A stretch of 64,000 nucleotides of DNA, from NCBI RefSeq assembly GCF_026339735.1, contig NZ_JAPEQG010000001.1, forward strand, positions 620,001 through 684,000, given 5' to 3'. The DNA comes from Streptomyces sp. NBC_01669. GTDB lineage: Bacteria > Actinomycetota > Actinomycetes > Streptomycetales > Streptomycetaceae. Positions 25,136 through 34,731 of this stretch are shown piece by piece (positions within the stretch are counted from its first letter, which is position 1; the number at the start of each line of letters is the position of its first letter). Made by a program: the position numbers and the translations under genes. The notes under the pieces are model-generated. The model had not been told where the DNA came from and ran no database searches. It worked only from the letters and a program-made list of their open reading frames with translations.

Positions 25136-28100
25136 CTACTTCCGCACGCCGACCGCGCGGATGATCTCCTGCTTGACCGAGCCGCCCTTGTCGTCGGCGG
25201 CCGAGGCCCGCACGGAGATGTACCGCGCGTCGTCCGGCACCTGCACCGAGCCGGCCCAGGCGGCGGACTTGCCGCGTACGCCATCGAGTGCGACGGATGT
25301 CCACGTCGCGCCGTCGTCGAAGGAGACCTCCAGCGTGGAGCCGTTGATCCTCCCGGTGTCCGACGCGTCCTTGACGTACTCGGAGAAGATCCCGAAATCG
25401 AGACGCTTTCCGGCGGGCACATCACCATGCAGGTCGGTGTCGACGTCGAACCCGAGGTTGAGCATCGGCAGATACGTCCACCGGTCGGCCGGCGTGGCGG
25501 ACGACTTGAAGGTCCATTCGGAGTGGCCCTTCGTGGCGAGCCGCCAGACGTCTGGGTCCAGGGTGGTGTCGGTGACCACCTTGAAGTCCTGCTCGGTCGG
25601 CTTGACGTCCCGGGCGTACGCCCCCGAGCTGCGCTTGCGGTCGACCCGCACCCCGTCCACGTACACCTCGGTGAACTGAGTCATCGAGCTCTCGTTATAC
25701 ACATCGCCGAAGCCGGTGTGGTCCGGTCCCGAGTCGCCCCAGCCCGGCGTGTTGAACTGCAGGTAGTTGCCCGCGCGCTGCTGGCCCCAGCCGAGGCCGG
25801 TACCCAGCCACGGGTGCCAGACAGGCTTGAACCAGTCCGTCCCGGAGCGGGTGCCGCCGCGGTAGTGCACGACGCCGCTGCGCTCCTCGATGGCGCCCGG
25901 GCCGTTGGACATGGACTCGTGCCAGCCCTCGCCAGGGCCGGAGCTGATGTAGTCGGTGCGCTCCGCGGGGAACTTGATCTTCTCCTGGAATCCGATGCCG
26001 TAGGGGAAGCTGTCGGTGATCGAGTAGCGGAACTCGCCGCCGTCGGCGGCCTTCGTCGCGTGGAACTTGTTCTTGACGACGGCCAGTTCGCTCCTGTCCG
26101 GCCGGTACGTCAGATCGGCGGGGATCGCCCCCGGGTATCCCTCGGTGAGGTCGTAGACAAACGGGGTGAACTGAGTACCGGTCAGGTCCACGCCCCGGCC
26201 GAGCCGGGCGGCCTCGATCAGTCGCGCCCCGTCCGCCGCGTTCACCGTCGCGATGTACAGCGGACGTGTCGCCCCGCCGGCCCCGCTGAAGTTGGCCATC
26301 AGCCGCCCGGGAACCTCGTCGGTGACAAGCAGGGCCTTGGCACCCGCGTCCTGCGCGTTCTGGGCCAGCTCGGCGGGCGTGATCGCGTCGGTGCGGCGCA
26401 CGACGACCGCGTCGCCCGTCACGTCCTTGCCGGCGTAGTCGGCGGGGCTTCCAGTGCCCGCGTCCACCAGGGACATTCGCTTCCGCCCGGTGAACAGATC
26501 CGATCCGTACTGGACGGCCGTCTCGCCGAGCTGCCGGCCGCCTGCTTCGACATCGAGTTGCGGCTTGCCGAGCCGCCAGACGGTCCGGTACTCGAAGGTG
26601 CCTGTGGCGGGCTTGCGGGTCGGCGCGGCGAAGATGCTGTCGTACTTCGGCGGGACCTGCACGGCCGGCGCGAAGGACTCGCCGTTCGCGGACCGGTTGA
26701 ACTTCATGATCAGCTGACGGGTCTGGGTCCGCTGGTCCACCTCGGCCCGGATCTCCCGCAACTTCGTTCCGTCGAGGGTGACTTCGCGGTCGCGGTCCAT
26801 GGTGACCTCGGGCTCGGTGAGCAGACCGAGGCCGAGCGAGTCCTTGCCCTTGCTGCCACGCACATCGAGGAAGCTGGACAGGGTGTACATGCCCGGCTTC
26901 ACGCGCAGCTTGAGCGTGCCGGATTCGCCGACCGAGGCCGGGATGACCGACGTGTCCTTGGCCAGCTGCTTTACAGCCACGTATGCGGCGGATGGGGCAC
27001 CGTCGCGGTCCTTGACGTGGACGGTGAGGTTGTAGCGCTCCTCCTCCTTGGTCAGGCCGAAGGCCGTGTGCGCCACCACTGTGTCGCCGTCCTTGGCGAC
27101 GATCCGGCCGGAGGTGGCGCCGACGGGCGCGGCGGTGCCGTCACCGGTGACCGTGGTCTGCGCGGTGCCGTGCGCGGGCACGGTGAGGGTGGAGTCGGCG
27201 AGGGTGACCACGCCGGTGGGAGCGCCCTCGGCGGTCAACGCCAGGGTGACCGGCCGGTCGGAGGCGTTGGTGTAGGTCAGCGTCTTCGTGACCGGCTTGT
27301 TCGCCTCGTAGGGCCAACTGGTGAATCCGAGGTCGGCGCTGCCGGTCGCGGTGATCTGCGCGGCGACCGCGGACGGGACGTCCACGCGGCCCGCACCCAC
27401 CTCGTACGACGTGCCGCTGATCTGCTTGGACGTGCTCATCAGCCCGTCCTTGAGCTGCTGTCCGCTCCAGTCGGGGTGCTTCTCGGCGAGCAGCGCCGCC
27501 ACGCCCGCGACGTGCGGGGTGGCCATGGACGTACCGCTCTTCGATGTGTACGGGCCGCTGCCGCTCACGAGCTGCGAGCGGGCCGCGAGGATGTCCACGC
27601 CCGGCGCGGACAGGTCAGGCTTCAGCGCGTTGTCGCCGAAACGCGGACCCTGACTGGAGAAGGGGGCACGCCGGTCGGCGGAGTCAACCGCGCCGATCGT
27701 CAGTGCGGAGTCGGCTGCGCCGGGGGAGCCGATGCTGCCGGGGTAGCCGGCGTTGCCGGCCGCGATCACGAACAGGGCGCCCGTGTCCTTGGAGAGGGTG
27801 TTCACCGCCTGGGCCATGGGGTCGGTGCCGTCACTGCCCTGCGACGATCCGAGGCTCATGGAGACGATCTTGGCCTGGACGTCCTTGGCCGCCCACTCCA
27901 TACCGGCGATGATCTGCGATTCGGATCCGAAACCCTGGTCGGTGAGAACCTTGCCGACGGCGAGCGTGGCGCCGGGCGCGACGCCCTTCTCCTTGCCGTC
28001 GGACGCAGCACCGCTGCCACCGACAGTGGAGGAGACATGCGTGCCGTGCCCGTTCCGGTCGGCGACCTCCTGCCCCTCGATGAAGCTCTTGGTCTCGCTC

Positions 28101-28870
28101 ACCCGGTCCTTGAGATCGGGGTGGGTCAGGTCCACGCCCGTGTCGAGGACGGCAACCTTGACACCCTTGCCGGTCAGCCCGGCCTCCCAGGCCGCGGGGG
28201 TGCCGATCTGGGCGTTGCTGGTCTCCATCGCGGCGTCGACGCGGGCGTCCAGCCAGATCTTTTCGACGCCGCCCGACAGACGTATACGGCCCGAAGTCGC
28301 GCTGCGCGCCTGGGAGGTGACGTCCGGTGCGACCGTGCGCCAGAACTCCCCGGACGTCGATGCCTCCAGGGCCGCGCCGCCCACGCTCGGAAGACCACGG
28401 ACCTGGCGGGCTCCGTGGGGCGTCGCGCTGCGGGCGTTCTTCGTGTACGTCACGATGAGCGGGAGGCCGTCGGACGACGGGTCACCGAGCCCCTGCTCGA
28501 TCAGAGCGGTGACGTCGAAGAGCTCGGCGTCGAGGACGCCCGCCTGGAGGTAGGGCCGGGCCTCGTCAGGTACGACGGTGATCCGGCCGTCGGATATCTC
28601 ACTGCGAACCGCTCCGGTCGCGCCCTTGGGACGCTCCACGGCGACCGACTTCCGGCCCGCGCCGAGGTCGGTCACGGTCACCTGGTCACCGGTGATCAGG
28701 GTGACGGTTCGCGCGGTGCTGGGTGCGTGCACGGGTGACGTGGCACGGTCGGTGCCCGCCCCCGCCGTCCCCGTTGCCCCGGCTGCGACGGCCTGCCCGG
28801 CCGGCAGCAGTACGAGCGACACCCCCACTGCGAGCAGCCGGGATCTCCGCCTCGCGGATAATCTGGTCAT
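25136..28870 (-). CDS. Secreted S8 subtilisin-like serine protease (large, 1244 aa)
   Basis: The protein has a signal peptide (MTRLSARRRSRLLAVGVSLV then AVAAGA), a propeptide with TVTLITGDQVTV, and a subtilase domain at about residues 225-490 with D243 (VLDTGVDLTHPD), H275 (RNGHGTHVS), oxyanion N373 and S448 (SGTSMATPH). The C-terminal 700 residues hold Ig-like/Fn3-type modules, a PA-like segment with AGKDVTGDAVVV, and a jelly-roll-like end. The ATG at 28870 has GGAGGAG upstream. Its substrate is unknown; such enzymes digest extracellular protein. Confidence 0.93.
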   Translation of the reverse strand: MTRLSARRRSRLLAVGVSLVLLPAGQAVAAGATGTAGAGTDRATSPVHAPSTARTVTLITGDQVTVTDLGAGRKSVAVERPKGATGAVRSEISDGRITVVPDEARPYLQAGVLDAELFDVTALIEQGLGDPSSDGLPLIVTYTKNARSATPHGARQVRGLPSVGGAALEASTSGEFWRTVAPDVTSQARSATSGRIRLSGGVEKIWLDARVDAAMETSNAQIGTPAAWEAGLTGKGVKVAVLDTGVDLTHPDLKDRVSETKSFIEGQEVADRNGHGTHVSSTVGGSGAASDGKEKGVAPGATLAVGKVLTDQGFGSESQIIAGMEWAAKDVQAKIVSMSLGSSQGSDGTDPMAQAVNTLSKDTGALFVIAAGNAGYPGSIGSPGAADSALTIGAVDSADRRAPFSSQGPRFGDNALKPDLSAPGVDILAARSQLVSGSGPYTSKSGTSMATPHVAGVAALLAEKHPDWSGQQLKDGLMSTSKQISGTSYEVGAGRVDVPSAVAAQITATGSADLGFTSWPYEANKPVTKTLTYTNASDRPVTLALTAEGAPTGVVTLADSTLTVPAHGTAQTTVTGDGTAAPVGATSGRIVAKDGDTVVAHTAFGLTKEEERYNLTVHVKDRDGAPSAAYVAVKQLAKDTSVIPASVGESGTLKLRVKPGMYTLSSFLDVRGSKGKDSLGLGLLTEPEVTMDRDREVTLDGTKLREIRAEVDQRTQTRQLIMKFNRSANGESFAPAVQVPPKYDSIFAAPTRKPATGTFEYRTVWRLGKPQLDVEAGGRQLGETAVQYGSDLFTGRKRMSLVDAGTGSPADYAGKDVTGDAVVVRRTDAITPAELAQNAQDAGAKALLVTDEVPGRLMANFSGAGGATRPLYIATVNAADGARLIEAARLGRGVDLTGTQFTPFVYDLTEGYPGAIPADLTYRPDRSELAVVKNKFHATKAADGGEFRYSITDSFPYGIGFQEKIKFPAERTDYISSGPGEGWHESMSNGPGAIEERSGVVHYRGGTRSGTDWFKPVWHPWLGTGLGWGQQRAGNYLQFNTPGWGDSGPDHTGFGDVYNESSMTQFTEVYVDGVRVDRKRSSGAYARDVKPTEQDFKVVTDTTLDPDVWRLATKGHSEWTFKSSATPADRWTYLPMLNLGFDVDTDLHGDVPAGKRLDFGIFSEYVKDASDTGRINGSTLEVSFDDGATWTSVALDGVRGKSAAWAGSVQVPDDARYISVRASAADDKGGSVKQEIIRAVGVRK

Positions 28871-29185
28871 GGATGACTCTCCTCCACGCACCCGGTGAAT
28901 GGGTGGTTCCGGGTGCTGCGAAGAGTTTTCGCGGCGGCACCGTGCGTGTCGACCCTTCTGCCCTGGCGGATAGCTGCCTTGGCGGAGACCCGTCAGCGAC
29001 GGCCGCGGAGCACGGACTCGCCCTACGGCCTCCCCCACGGCAGGGAGTGGATCAGCGAGCGGCGTCATGCGGCTTCGATTGCAAGGCGGAGGAGGGAGTC
29101 GACGCGGAGCGTCGGTGACTGACGACAACGCGGCAAGCGGAGTCGCAGGGCGTCGGGAGCCCACTCCCTGTCACGGGGGAGGCCG
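28871..29185. other. Intergenic region upstream of the subtilase
   Basis: The 315 bases hold the subtilase promoter and ribosome site next to 28870 and, at 29068-29147, an 80-bp inverted-repeat element. No gene is supported. Confidence 0.5.
29068..29147. mobile_element. 80-bp MITE core remnant
   Basis: TGCGGCTTCGATTGC (29068-29082) and GCAAGCGGAGTCGCA (29133-29147) form imperfect inverted ends. The inside (AAGGCGGAGGA, then GGTGACTGACGACAACGCGG) matches the core of the elements at 18996 and 33134. A small hairpin, CGACGCGGAGCGTCG, lies in the middle. Confidence 0.55.
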
Positions 29186-30130
29186 TTACGCCCAGCCGTG
29201 GTGGCGGGCGTACCAGCCGAGCTGGATGCGGGTGGTCGCCCCGGCCTGGACCATCAGCCCCTGGATGCGCCGCTGCACAGTGCGCGCCGACATGTCCACC
29301 TGCGCGGCCACCGCATGGTCGGTGAGACCGGCGAGCAGAAGACGCAGTATGCGGGTGTCCAGGACATCGATCCCGTGGTGCGGTTCGCCGTAGGGGCGGG
29401 CCCGTTCCCACACGGCGTCGAAGAGGGCCTGAGCAACGTTGGCGAGTCCGCCGCGCAGGACGAGGCTGGGGTCGACGTCGCTGCCGGAGCCGTGCAGCGG
29501 AAGCATCGCCATCTCGCCGTCGCAGACGATGAGCTTGAGCGGTACCCCGTCGACCGTCCGGATCCGCATGCCCCGGGCAAGCGACTCGTCCACATTGTCG
29601 GCCGCGCTCGGTTCGCCCAGGAACGACTGGTCGATGACGGCGCGCACCAGCAGGCCGCGCGACAACACGGTCGGCTCCTCGGTGTTCTCCGGGCCGACCA
29701 CCTGGACGTCGCCGGTGACGAACGTGTCGATGGCGTGCCGGGAGGAGAGCTGGAGCTGGAGGTACCGCTGGCGCACGGCATCCCGCCCCTCGACGACCTC
29801 CACGAGATCGCGCTGCGCGCGTCCCATGGACCCGGTCCGGTAGGTCTCGACCAGCTCGGCGAGAGCGAGTTCCGCTCGGTGGAGGCGGATGCGGCGCTCG
29901 GTCAGTTCCGTGCCGAGCGCGACCGACGGCGGCGCGGCGACATAATGGCCGCTTCCGGGCTGTCTGTTGACCAGGGCGCGAGCCGCGAGCGAGTTCAATG
30001 CGTCCGCGATCTCCGCGTCGGGGGCGGCCGCCGCCGCGGCCACCTCGGCGAGCGAGGCCGAGGGCCGCTCGATCAGCACCCTGTATACGGATTCCTCGCA
30101 GGCGCCGAGCCCGAGATCTTCCAGTGCCAA
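29186..30130 (-). CDS. LuxR-type regulator with TrmB-like N-terminal domain
   Basis: The 314-residue protein has an N-terminal winged-helix region (LEDLGLGACEESVYRVLIE, SLAEVAAAA) of the TrmB/PadR-like kind, a central sensor-like domain, and a C-terminal LuxR helix-turn-helix (LLAGLTDHAVAAQVDMSART and VQRRIQGLM). TTG 30130 was picked because GGAGG stands six bases upstream and it gives the family-like start MALEDLG. It lies between two secreted subtilase genes on the same strand and may control either. Confidence 0.82.
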   Translation of the reverse strand: MALEDLGLGACEESVYRVLIERPSASLAEVAAAAAAPDAEIADALNSLAARALVNRQPGSGHYVAAPPSVALGTELTERRIRLHRAELALAELVETYRTGSMGRAQRDLVEVVEGRDAVRQRYLQLQLSSRHAIDTFVTGDVQVVGPENTEEPTVLSRGLLVRAVIDQSFLGEPSAADNVDESLARGMRIRTVDGVPLKLIVCDGEMAMLPLHGSGSDVDPSLVLRGGLANVAQALFDAVWERARPYGEPHHGIDVLDTRILRLLLAGLTDHAVAAQVDMSARTVQRRIQGLMVQAGATTRIQLGWYARHHGWA

Positions 30131-30308
30131 AGCCACCCTCCGGTCCGTGTGTACCGCCGGATTCTCGCAGCTCGGCCCGGCGCACCCGACCGCGGGGCCC
30201 GGACGGTGCAACCGGAGCCGTCGAAACCGCGGCGGCCGGTGAGCCTGCCCCGCCGGGCAGGCCCACCGGCTGTCCGCCGAGCCGGTATGCCGTGGGGCGG
30301 TCGCGCGG

Positions 30309-32942
30309 TCAGCGGACCAGGGTGACCTCCGGGGAGGTCCAGATCTGGGTGCTCGGTGACTTCTGCGGGTCGCCCAGCGCCTTGTCGAAGACGAGGCGCA
30401 GCCGGTACGTGCCGGCGGGCGCCGGGGTACCGTCGGCACGCGTGGCGTCCCAACTGTAGAACGCCACCCCGGTGCCCGCGCCGGAATTACGGGTCACCCA
30501 CGACGCGTCGTACGGGGTGTCGATCACCTCGCCATGGGTGTCGAGGACCTGGAGCCGCATCCGCTCCAGCAGGGGGAAGCCGTGGGACAGCATGACCCAG
30601 GCCTTGTCGTTGGCCGTGGACGTGTCGGTGAGGTCGACGGTGGTGGGCACACTCTTGCCGAAGGTGAAGTAGGCGGGACGCAGCGCCGGGTTGTCCAGCG
30701 TCTTGTTGATCGAGGTGAAGGTGGGGTTGATCGCCGACACCGCGTCGAAATCGCCCGCCATGCCCAGATACGGCACCCGGATCTCCGGGGCCGTCGAGTC
30801 GGACCGGGTGAACTCCACCCAGCCGCCGAACAGGGTGCCCTCGGCGACGTCGCGGGGCTGCCTGATGTTCACGGTGACGGTACGGCTGCCGTGCGCGGCC
30901 ACGGTGATCCTGTCCCGGTCGTCGACCTCGGCGTCGCCTGTGGCGTCGGTGGGCTGCCACTCGCTGGTGTACGGCGGGGCTGCGGACACGGCGGCGCTCT
31001 GCCCGACCCGGTAGGTCACCGGACGGGCGGTCGGATTGTGGACCGTGATCTGACGGGTCCGTTGCCGGCCCTCGAGGTCGCCCAGGGCGAGTTCGGACGG
31101 CGTTGCCGTCACGGTGTCGCCGGAGACCGACGCCAGTGCGGCGACCGCGTCGACCCGGCCAGCGCCCTGCTGGGCGACGGGCTGCCGGCCGCGCTCGTGA
31201 TCACCGGTCATGGCGAGCGGAGTGGCCGTGTTCTGCAGCGCGGTCTGCACCTGGGCCGGAGTGAGATCCGGCCGGGCCTGGAGCAGCAGGGCGACCACTC
31301 CCGCGACGTGCGGGGACGCCATCGAGGTACCGGACATGACGCCGTACCAGTCCTGGCCCGGGGGCAGCGCGGACAGGATGTACCCGCCGGGAGCGGCGAC
31401 GTCCGGCTTGAACTCCAGCTCGTTGCCCGGGCCCCAGGAGGAGCTGGGATCCATCAGTCCGGCGGCGTCGGCGGTCATCGGTGCACCGGCGTACGCCCCC
31501 CAGGACAGCTCGGTTCCGGCCGGCGCGGCCTTGATGCGCTCGGCGTCCCGTGCACGGATCCCCACCACGGGGATGCCGATGCTGCCGCAGCAGGGCGAGA
31601 ACGGCAGCGCATCCGGATCGGTGCCCGACGGGTTGTAGTGGACCGCGGCGATTGCACCCGCGGCCTCGGCGGTGCGGGCCAGGTCCATCACCCGGCACTT
31701 GAACACGTCGGTACCGGTGTACTCGGCGAACAGCGCGATCTTCCCTTGGAGGCTGCCGGCGGGAAGCGGGTCGCAGCTCGACGGTATGACGGTCACCGGG
31801 TGCGCGCCGGTCGAGGGAGCGGCCGGGGCCCGCCCGGAGTCCAGGTACGGGACGGGAGCAGAGGAGCCGTCGCCGAGCGTGAACGCGAGGAACGGGTAGC
31901 GGCTGCTGTAGGTGCTGCCGACCGCGATCGCCCCGTCCGCCACCGCGGGCGCCGCCGCGTTGAACGGACCGGCGTAACCGTTTCCATTGGCGACGACCGT
32001 GGGAACGCCGGAGTCCACCAGGTGGTTCACGGCGAGCGACAGCACACTGCTGCTGCGGTTACCGGTTGCGCCGAGGCTCATGTTGACGACATCCACCCCG
32101 TCGGCGGCGGCTCGGTCGAGGGCGGCCAGAATGATGGCGTCGGTCGGTGAGTTCTTCGTACCGAACACCCGGTAGGAGCGCAGTGTCGCGTCCGGGGCGA
32201 CGCCCTCGATGTGCGTGTCGTCCCCGGCGACGATGCCCGCGACATGGGTGCCGTGCCCGGCAGCCGGGCCGAACTTGTCGTCGTACGGGTCGGCGTCCTC
32301 GTCCGCGAAGTCGTAGCCGCCGACCACCTTCGCGTTGGGGAAGCCCCCGCCGCCGAGGGCCGGATGGTCGTACGCGATACCACTGTCGATGATGCCGACG
32401 GTGACACCCTTGCCCGTGTAGCCCAGGCGATGGGCCTGCGGGACGCCGGTGAGATCCGTGGCCGTGACGATTTCCCGGCCCGACGGGGCCGCATCGCCGG
32501 ACCGTGCGTCATGGCCCGCCTGGGCGACGGCCTTTGCGAGGACGTCCTTGGACACCGGGGTGGGCTTTTCGGGCATCTCGTACGTCACCGGCTCGGTGAC
32601 CTGGGCCACACCAGGGAGTTCGGTCAGTCGGCCGGTCTGACCCGCGGGCACCTCGACGAGGAGACCGTTGACGACATTGCGGTACTGGCGTTCCACGGAC
32701 AGCGCGATGCCCGCGTCGTGCGCGGCGTCGATCAGTGTCCGCTGCGCATGGGAGACCGTACGGCGGGCCGTTGCCCGGTCCTGCGGGGCGGCCTGCTGCG
32801 CGGCCGGGGCGCTGTCGAGCGTGACGATGCGCGTCACCCACGGCCCGGACCGGTCGTCCGAGTCCGCGTGCGCCAGGTCACCGGGCAGGATGAGCGAGAC
32901 GAGGAGCAGCGCGGACGCTGCGGATATCGAGTGTCTGTACAC
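30309..32942 (-). CDS. Secreted S8 subtilisin-like protease with PA insert (877 aa)
   Basis: A signal peptide (ALLLVSLILPGDLAHA) and an I9 propeptide (about residues 35-122) precede a subtilase domain with D186 (IIDSGIAYDHP), H230 (GHGTHVAGIVAG) and S540 (SGTSMASPH). A PA domain is inserted between H and S at about residues 360-480. Fn3-like modules and a FlgD-type Ig repeat (WDATRADGTPAPAGTYRL) end the protein. The GTG at 32942 lacks a clear ribosome site. It probably degrades extracellular protein. Confidence 0.92.
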   Translation of the reverse strand: MYRHSISAASALLLVSLILPGDLAHADSDDRSGPWVTRIVTLDSAPAAQQAAPQDRATARRTVSHAQRTLIDAAHDAGIALSVERQYRNVVNGLLVEVPAGQTGRLTELPGVAQVTEPVTYEMPEKPTPVSKDVLAKAVAQAGHDARSGDAAPSGREIVTATDLTGVPQAHRLGYTGKGVTVGIIDSGIAYDHPALGGGGFPNAKVVGGYDFADEDADPYDDKFGPAAGHGTHVAGIVAGDDTHIEGVAPDATLRSYRVFGTKNSPTDAIILAALDRAAADGVDVVNMSLGATGNRSSSVLSLAVNHLVDSGVPTVVANGNGYAGPFNAAAPAVADGAIAVGSTYSSRYPFLAFTLGDGSSAPVPYLDSGRAPAAPSTGAHPVTVIPSSCDPLPAGSLQGKIALFAEYTGTDVFKCRVMDLARTAEAAGAIAAVHYNPSGTDPDALPFSPCCGSIGIPVVGIRARDAERIKAAPAGTELSWGAYAGAPMTADAAGLMDPSSSWGPGNELEFKPDVAAPGGYILSALPPGQDWYGVMSGTSMASPHVAGVVALLLQARPDLTPAQVQTALQNTATPLAMTGDHERGRQPVAQQGAGRVDAVAALASVSGDTVTATPSELALGDLEGRQRTRQITVHNPTARPVTYRVGQSAAVSAAPPYTSEWQPTDATGDAEVDDRDRITVAAHGSRTVTVNIRQPRDVAEGTLFGGWVEFTRSDSTAPEIRVPYLGMAGDFDAVSAINPTFTSINKTLDNPALRPAYFTFGKSVPTTVDLTDTSTANDKAWVMLSHGFPLLERMRLQVLDTHGEVIDTPYDASWVTRNSGAGTGVAFYSWDATRADGTPAPAGTYRLRLVFDKALGDPQKSPSTQIWTSPEVTLVR

Positions 32943-32957
32943 GACGGTCGATCAAAT

Positions 32958-33021
32958 GTGACCGGCCCCGGAAGGGCAACGGTCACCGCGTGTCGAGTCT
33001 CCGCCATGGCGGAGACTCGAC
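32958..33021. promoter_or_regulatory. Inverted repeats upstream of the 877-aa subtilase gene
   Basis: GTGACCG/CGGTCAC (32958-32964 and 32980-32986) is followed by a perfect 30-bp palindrome at 32992-33021 with centre CCGCCATGGCGG and ends GTCGAGTCT/AGACTCGAC. Both lie 16-80 bases upstream of the start at 32942. They could be an operator, an upstream terminator or an element scar. Confidence 0.45.
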
Positions 33022-33078
33022 GTCCCTCGTCCCCGATCTCGTCACAGACGTCCTCACCCGCAACTCGCCACATCAGCC

Positions 33079-33118
33079 TGTGGCCGCCCGGTCAGAGGTC
33101 ACCCGACAGGCTCTGAGG
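33079..33118. repeat. Right-end remnant of the 18996-type element
   Basis: AGGTCACCCGACAGGCTCT at 33096-33114 with the flank GTGGCCGCCCG-TCAG is identical to the right end of the 204-bp element at 19181-19199. No left partner was found within 200 bases upstream, so this is a solo end. Confidence 0.6.
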
Positions 33119-33133
33119 TGGGAAAAGGCTCCA

Positions 33134-33324
33134 TAAGAGTGCCTGGCAGCAGGCAGCGCGGGTGAAGGAGCGGGGCTGGGGTGCGTGCATCGCAAGGCGG
33201 AGGATTGAGCCAACGCGAAGGGGGTCCCCCATGCCCCTTCAGGACTATGGGGAAGTTGGTGATGGACGACAACGCCGCGAGGTGCGTGCACCGGCCCCGC
33301 GACGCCTACTGCCGGGCACTCTTA
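33134..33324. mobile_element. 191-bp MITE-like element with imperfect long inverted ends
   Basis: TAAGAGTGCC (33134-33143) and GGCACTCTTA (33315-33324) open arms of about 28 bases matching at roughly 24 positions. The core (CGCAAGGCGGAGGAT, then GGACGACAACGCCGCG) is shared with the other two loci. A GGGGGTCCCCC hairpin lies inside. It sits just beyond the 3' end of the TetR gene. Confidence 0.6.
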
Positions 33325-33339
33325 CTCATCACGGCCTGT

Positions 33340-33894
33340 TCAGTGAGGTGCGTGCAGGCCTGTGATCATCATGTGGATCAGCAGGTCGTAGCTCTCGTCC
33401 AGCTTCTCCGGGAGCCCGAACGCGCCCTCGGCCTCCAGAACTGCGAAGCCGTGAACGGCCGCGCGCAGACAGCGGGCTGCGTGGATCGCTGCGGAGTCTG
33501 CCATGCCATACGCACGGAAAGTGGCGAGCATGATGTTGATCAATCGCGTCCCCGCCTCGACCGTGCGAGGCTCGGGCGTCTGGACGAGTGCCGAGTAGCG
33601 GTGCGGGTGCCGCAGCACGTAGTGCCGCCAGGCCATCATGAGCGCGCGGATCGCCTCGTCGGCGGAGCGGCCCAGCACGGCTTCACCGACCTGGTCCGCG
33701 ATCTCGTTCATGATCCGCGCCGACATGAGGTCGCGCAGCTCGGCCAGATTACGCACGTGCTTGTAGAGGGACGGGGTGGCGACGCCTGCCCGGCCGGCCA
33801 CCGCCGACAGGGTCAGGGCGGCGGGACCGCTCTCGTCGGTGATCAGCAGCGCGACATCGACGACGGCGTCCGTGGTGAGCGTGGTCCTAGCCAC
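33340..33894 (-). CDS. TetR-family regulator (WHG-domain type)
   Basis: This 184-residue TetR protein has the helix-turn-helix GPAALTLSAVAGRAGVATPS, LYKHVRNLAELRDLM, and a WHG-type C-terminal domain (MAWRHYVLRHPHRYSALVQ). The GTG start lies inside the end of the alpha/beta hydrolase gene (8-base overlap), so the two are co-translated. Its natural role is probably control of that hydrolase operon. Confidence 0.88.
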   Translation of the reverse strand: MARTTLTTDAVVDVALLITDESGPAALTLSAVAGRAGVATPSLYKHVRNLAELRDLMSARIMNEIADQVGEAVLGRSADEAIRALMMAWRHYVLRHPHRYSALVQTPEPRTVEAGTRLINIMLATFRAYGMADSAAIHAARCLRAAVHGFAVLEAEGAFGLPEKLDESYDLLIHMMITGLHAPH

Positions 33895-34723
33895 GTGCGC
33901 CGGCCTTGAGGAAGGCCAGGATGGCCGTGGCGACTTCGGCCGGGAACTGGACGTGCGGGTAGTGACCAGCGCCTTCGATCATCTCGAGCCGACCGAGCCC
34001 TGCGGGCATAGCGGCCACAATGCCCTCTCCTTCGGCCCTGGGGTCGGCCCAGTCAGGGTCGAGGGTGCCCTGGATGACCAGAGCGGGGCACTGGATGGCG
34101 TCGAGACATGCGCCGGCGTCCGTGGGCGCGGACATTCCCATCTTGCTGACGACTGCCATCCGGCCCGGCCTGCGCAGGTCGGTGTCGAGGGCGGCGACAT
34201 GGTCGGCGTAGCCGGCGGGCTTGACGCCCGGGTAGGCGTGATCGAGGTAGCGCTTCCACAGCCCGACGCTGCGCAGCAAGCCGGCGCCCATGAGCAGACT
34301 CATGCCCTTGCGGTAGCGGGCTCGGGAGACCAGAGCTCCCACGTTGATCTTCTGCGCGCGGGTGAACGGGCTGATTTCGACGATGGCGCTGACCAGTTCG
34401 GGCTCCTTGGCCGCTGCGATGGTGGCGGCGCCGCCGGCGAAGGAGTGGCCCACGACGACGGCGGGGCCGCCCAGGTGTCTGATCAAGGCGAGGAGATCGG
34501 CCGCGGCGTCGGTACGGGTGTAGGACGCCCAGCCGGTGCTGGACTCACCGTGACCGCGCTGGTCCATGCTCGCGACCCGCAATCCGGCCGTCGCAAGCCG
34601 GGCAGCCACATCGCGGTAGGCCGCCCTGTTGTCACCCATGCCGTGGGCGAGCACGACCAGCGGACCCTCGCCCTCCACGCCGTATGCGAGCCGTCCGCCG
34701 CCAATCGCCAGGAAGTCAGCCAT
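33887..34723 (-). CDS. Alpha/beta hydrolase
   Basis: The 278-residue hydrolase has the oxyanion loop HGMGDNR, nucleophile serine in VVGHSFAGG, a probable acid in GTLDPDWADP and the histidine in EGAGHYPHVQ. It may be an esterase, peroxidase-like or C-C hydrolase; the substrate is unclear. ATG 34723 has GAGGG upstream, inside the end of the SnoaL fragment. A GTG at 34729 is an alternative. Confidence 0.86.
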   Translation of the reverse strand: MADFLAIGGGRLAYGVEGEGPLVVLAHGMGDNRAAYRDVAARLATAGLRVASMDQRGHGESSTGWASYTRTDAAADLLALIRHLGGPAVVVGHSFAGGAATIAAAKEPELVSAIVEISPFTRAQKINVGALVSRARYRKGMSLLMGAGLLRSVGLWKRYLDHAYPGVKPAGYADHVAALDTDLRRPGRMAVVSKMGMSAPTDAGACLDAIQCPALVIQGTLDPDWADPRAEGEGIVAAMPAGLGRLEMIEGAGHYPHVQFPAEVATAILAFLKAGARG

Positions 34724-34731
34724 ATCCACCC

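Noticed and set aside
25094..28738. 1214-codon plus-strand frame over the large subtilase
   Set aside because: It mirrors the subtilase gene, whose signal peptide, triad and ribosome site are clear.
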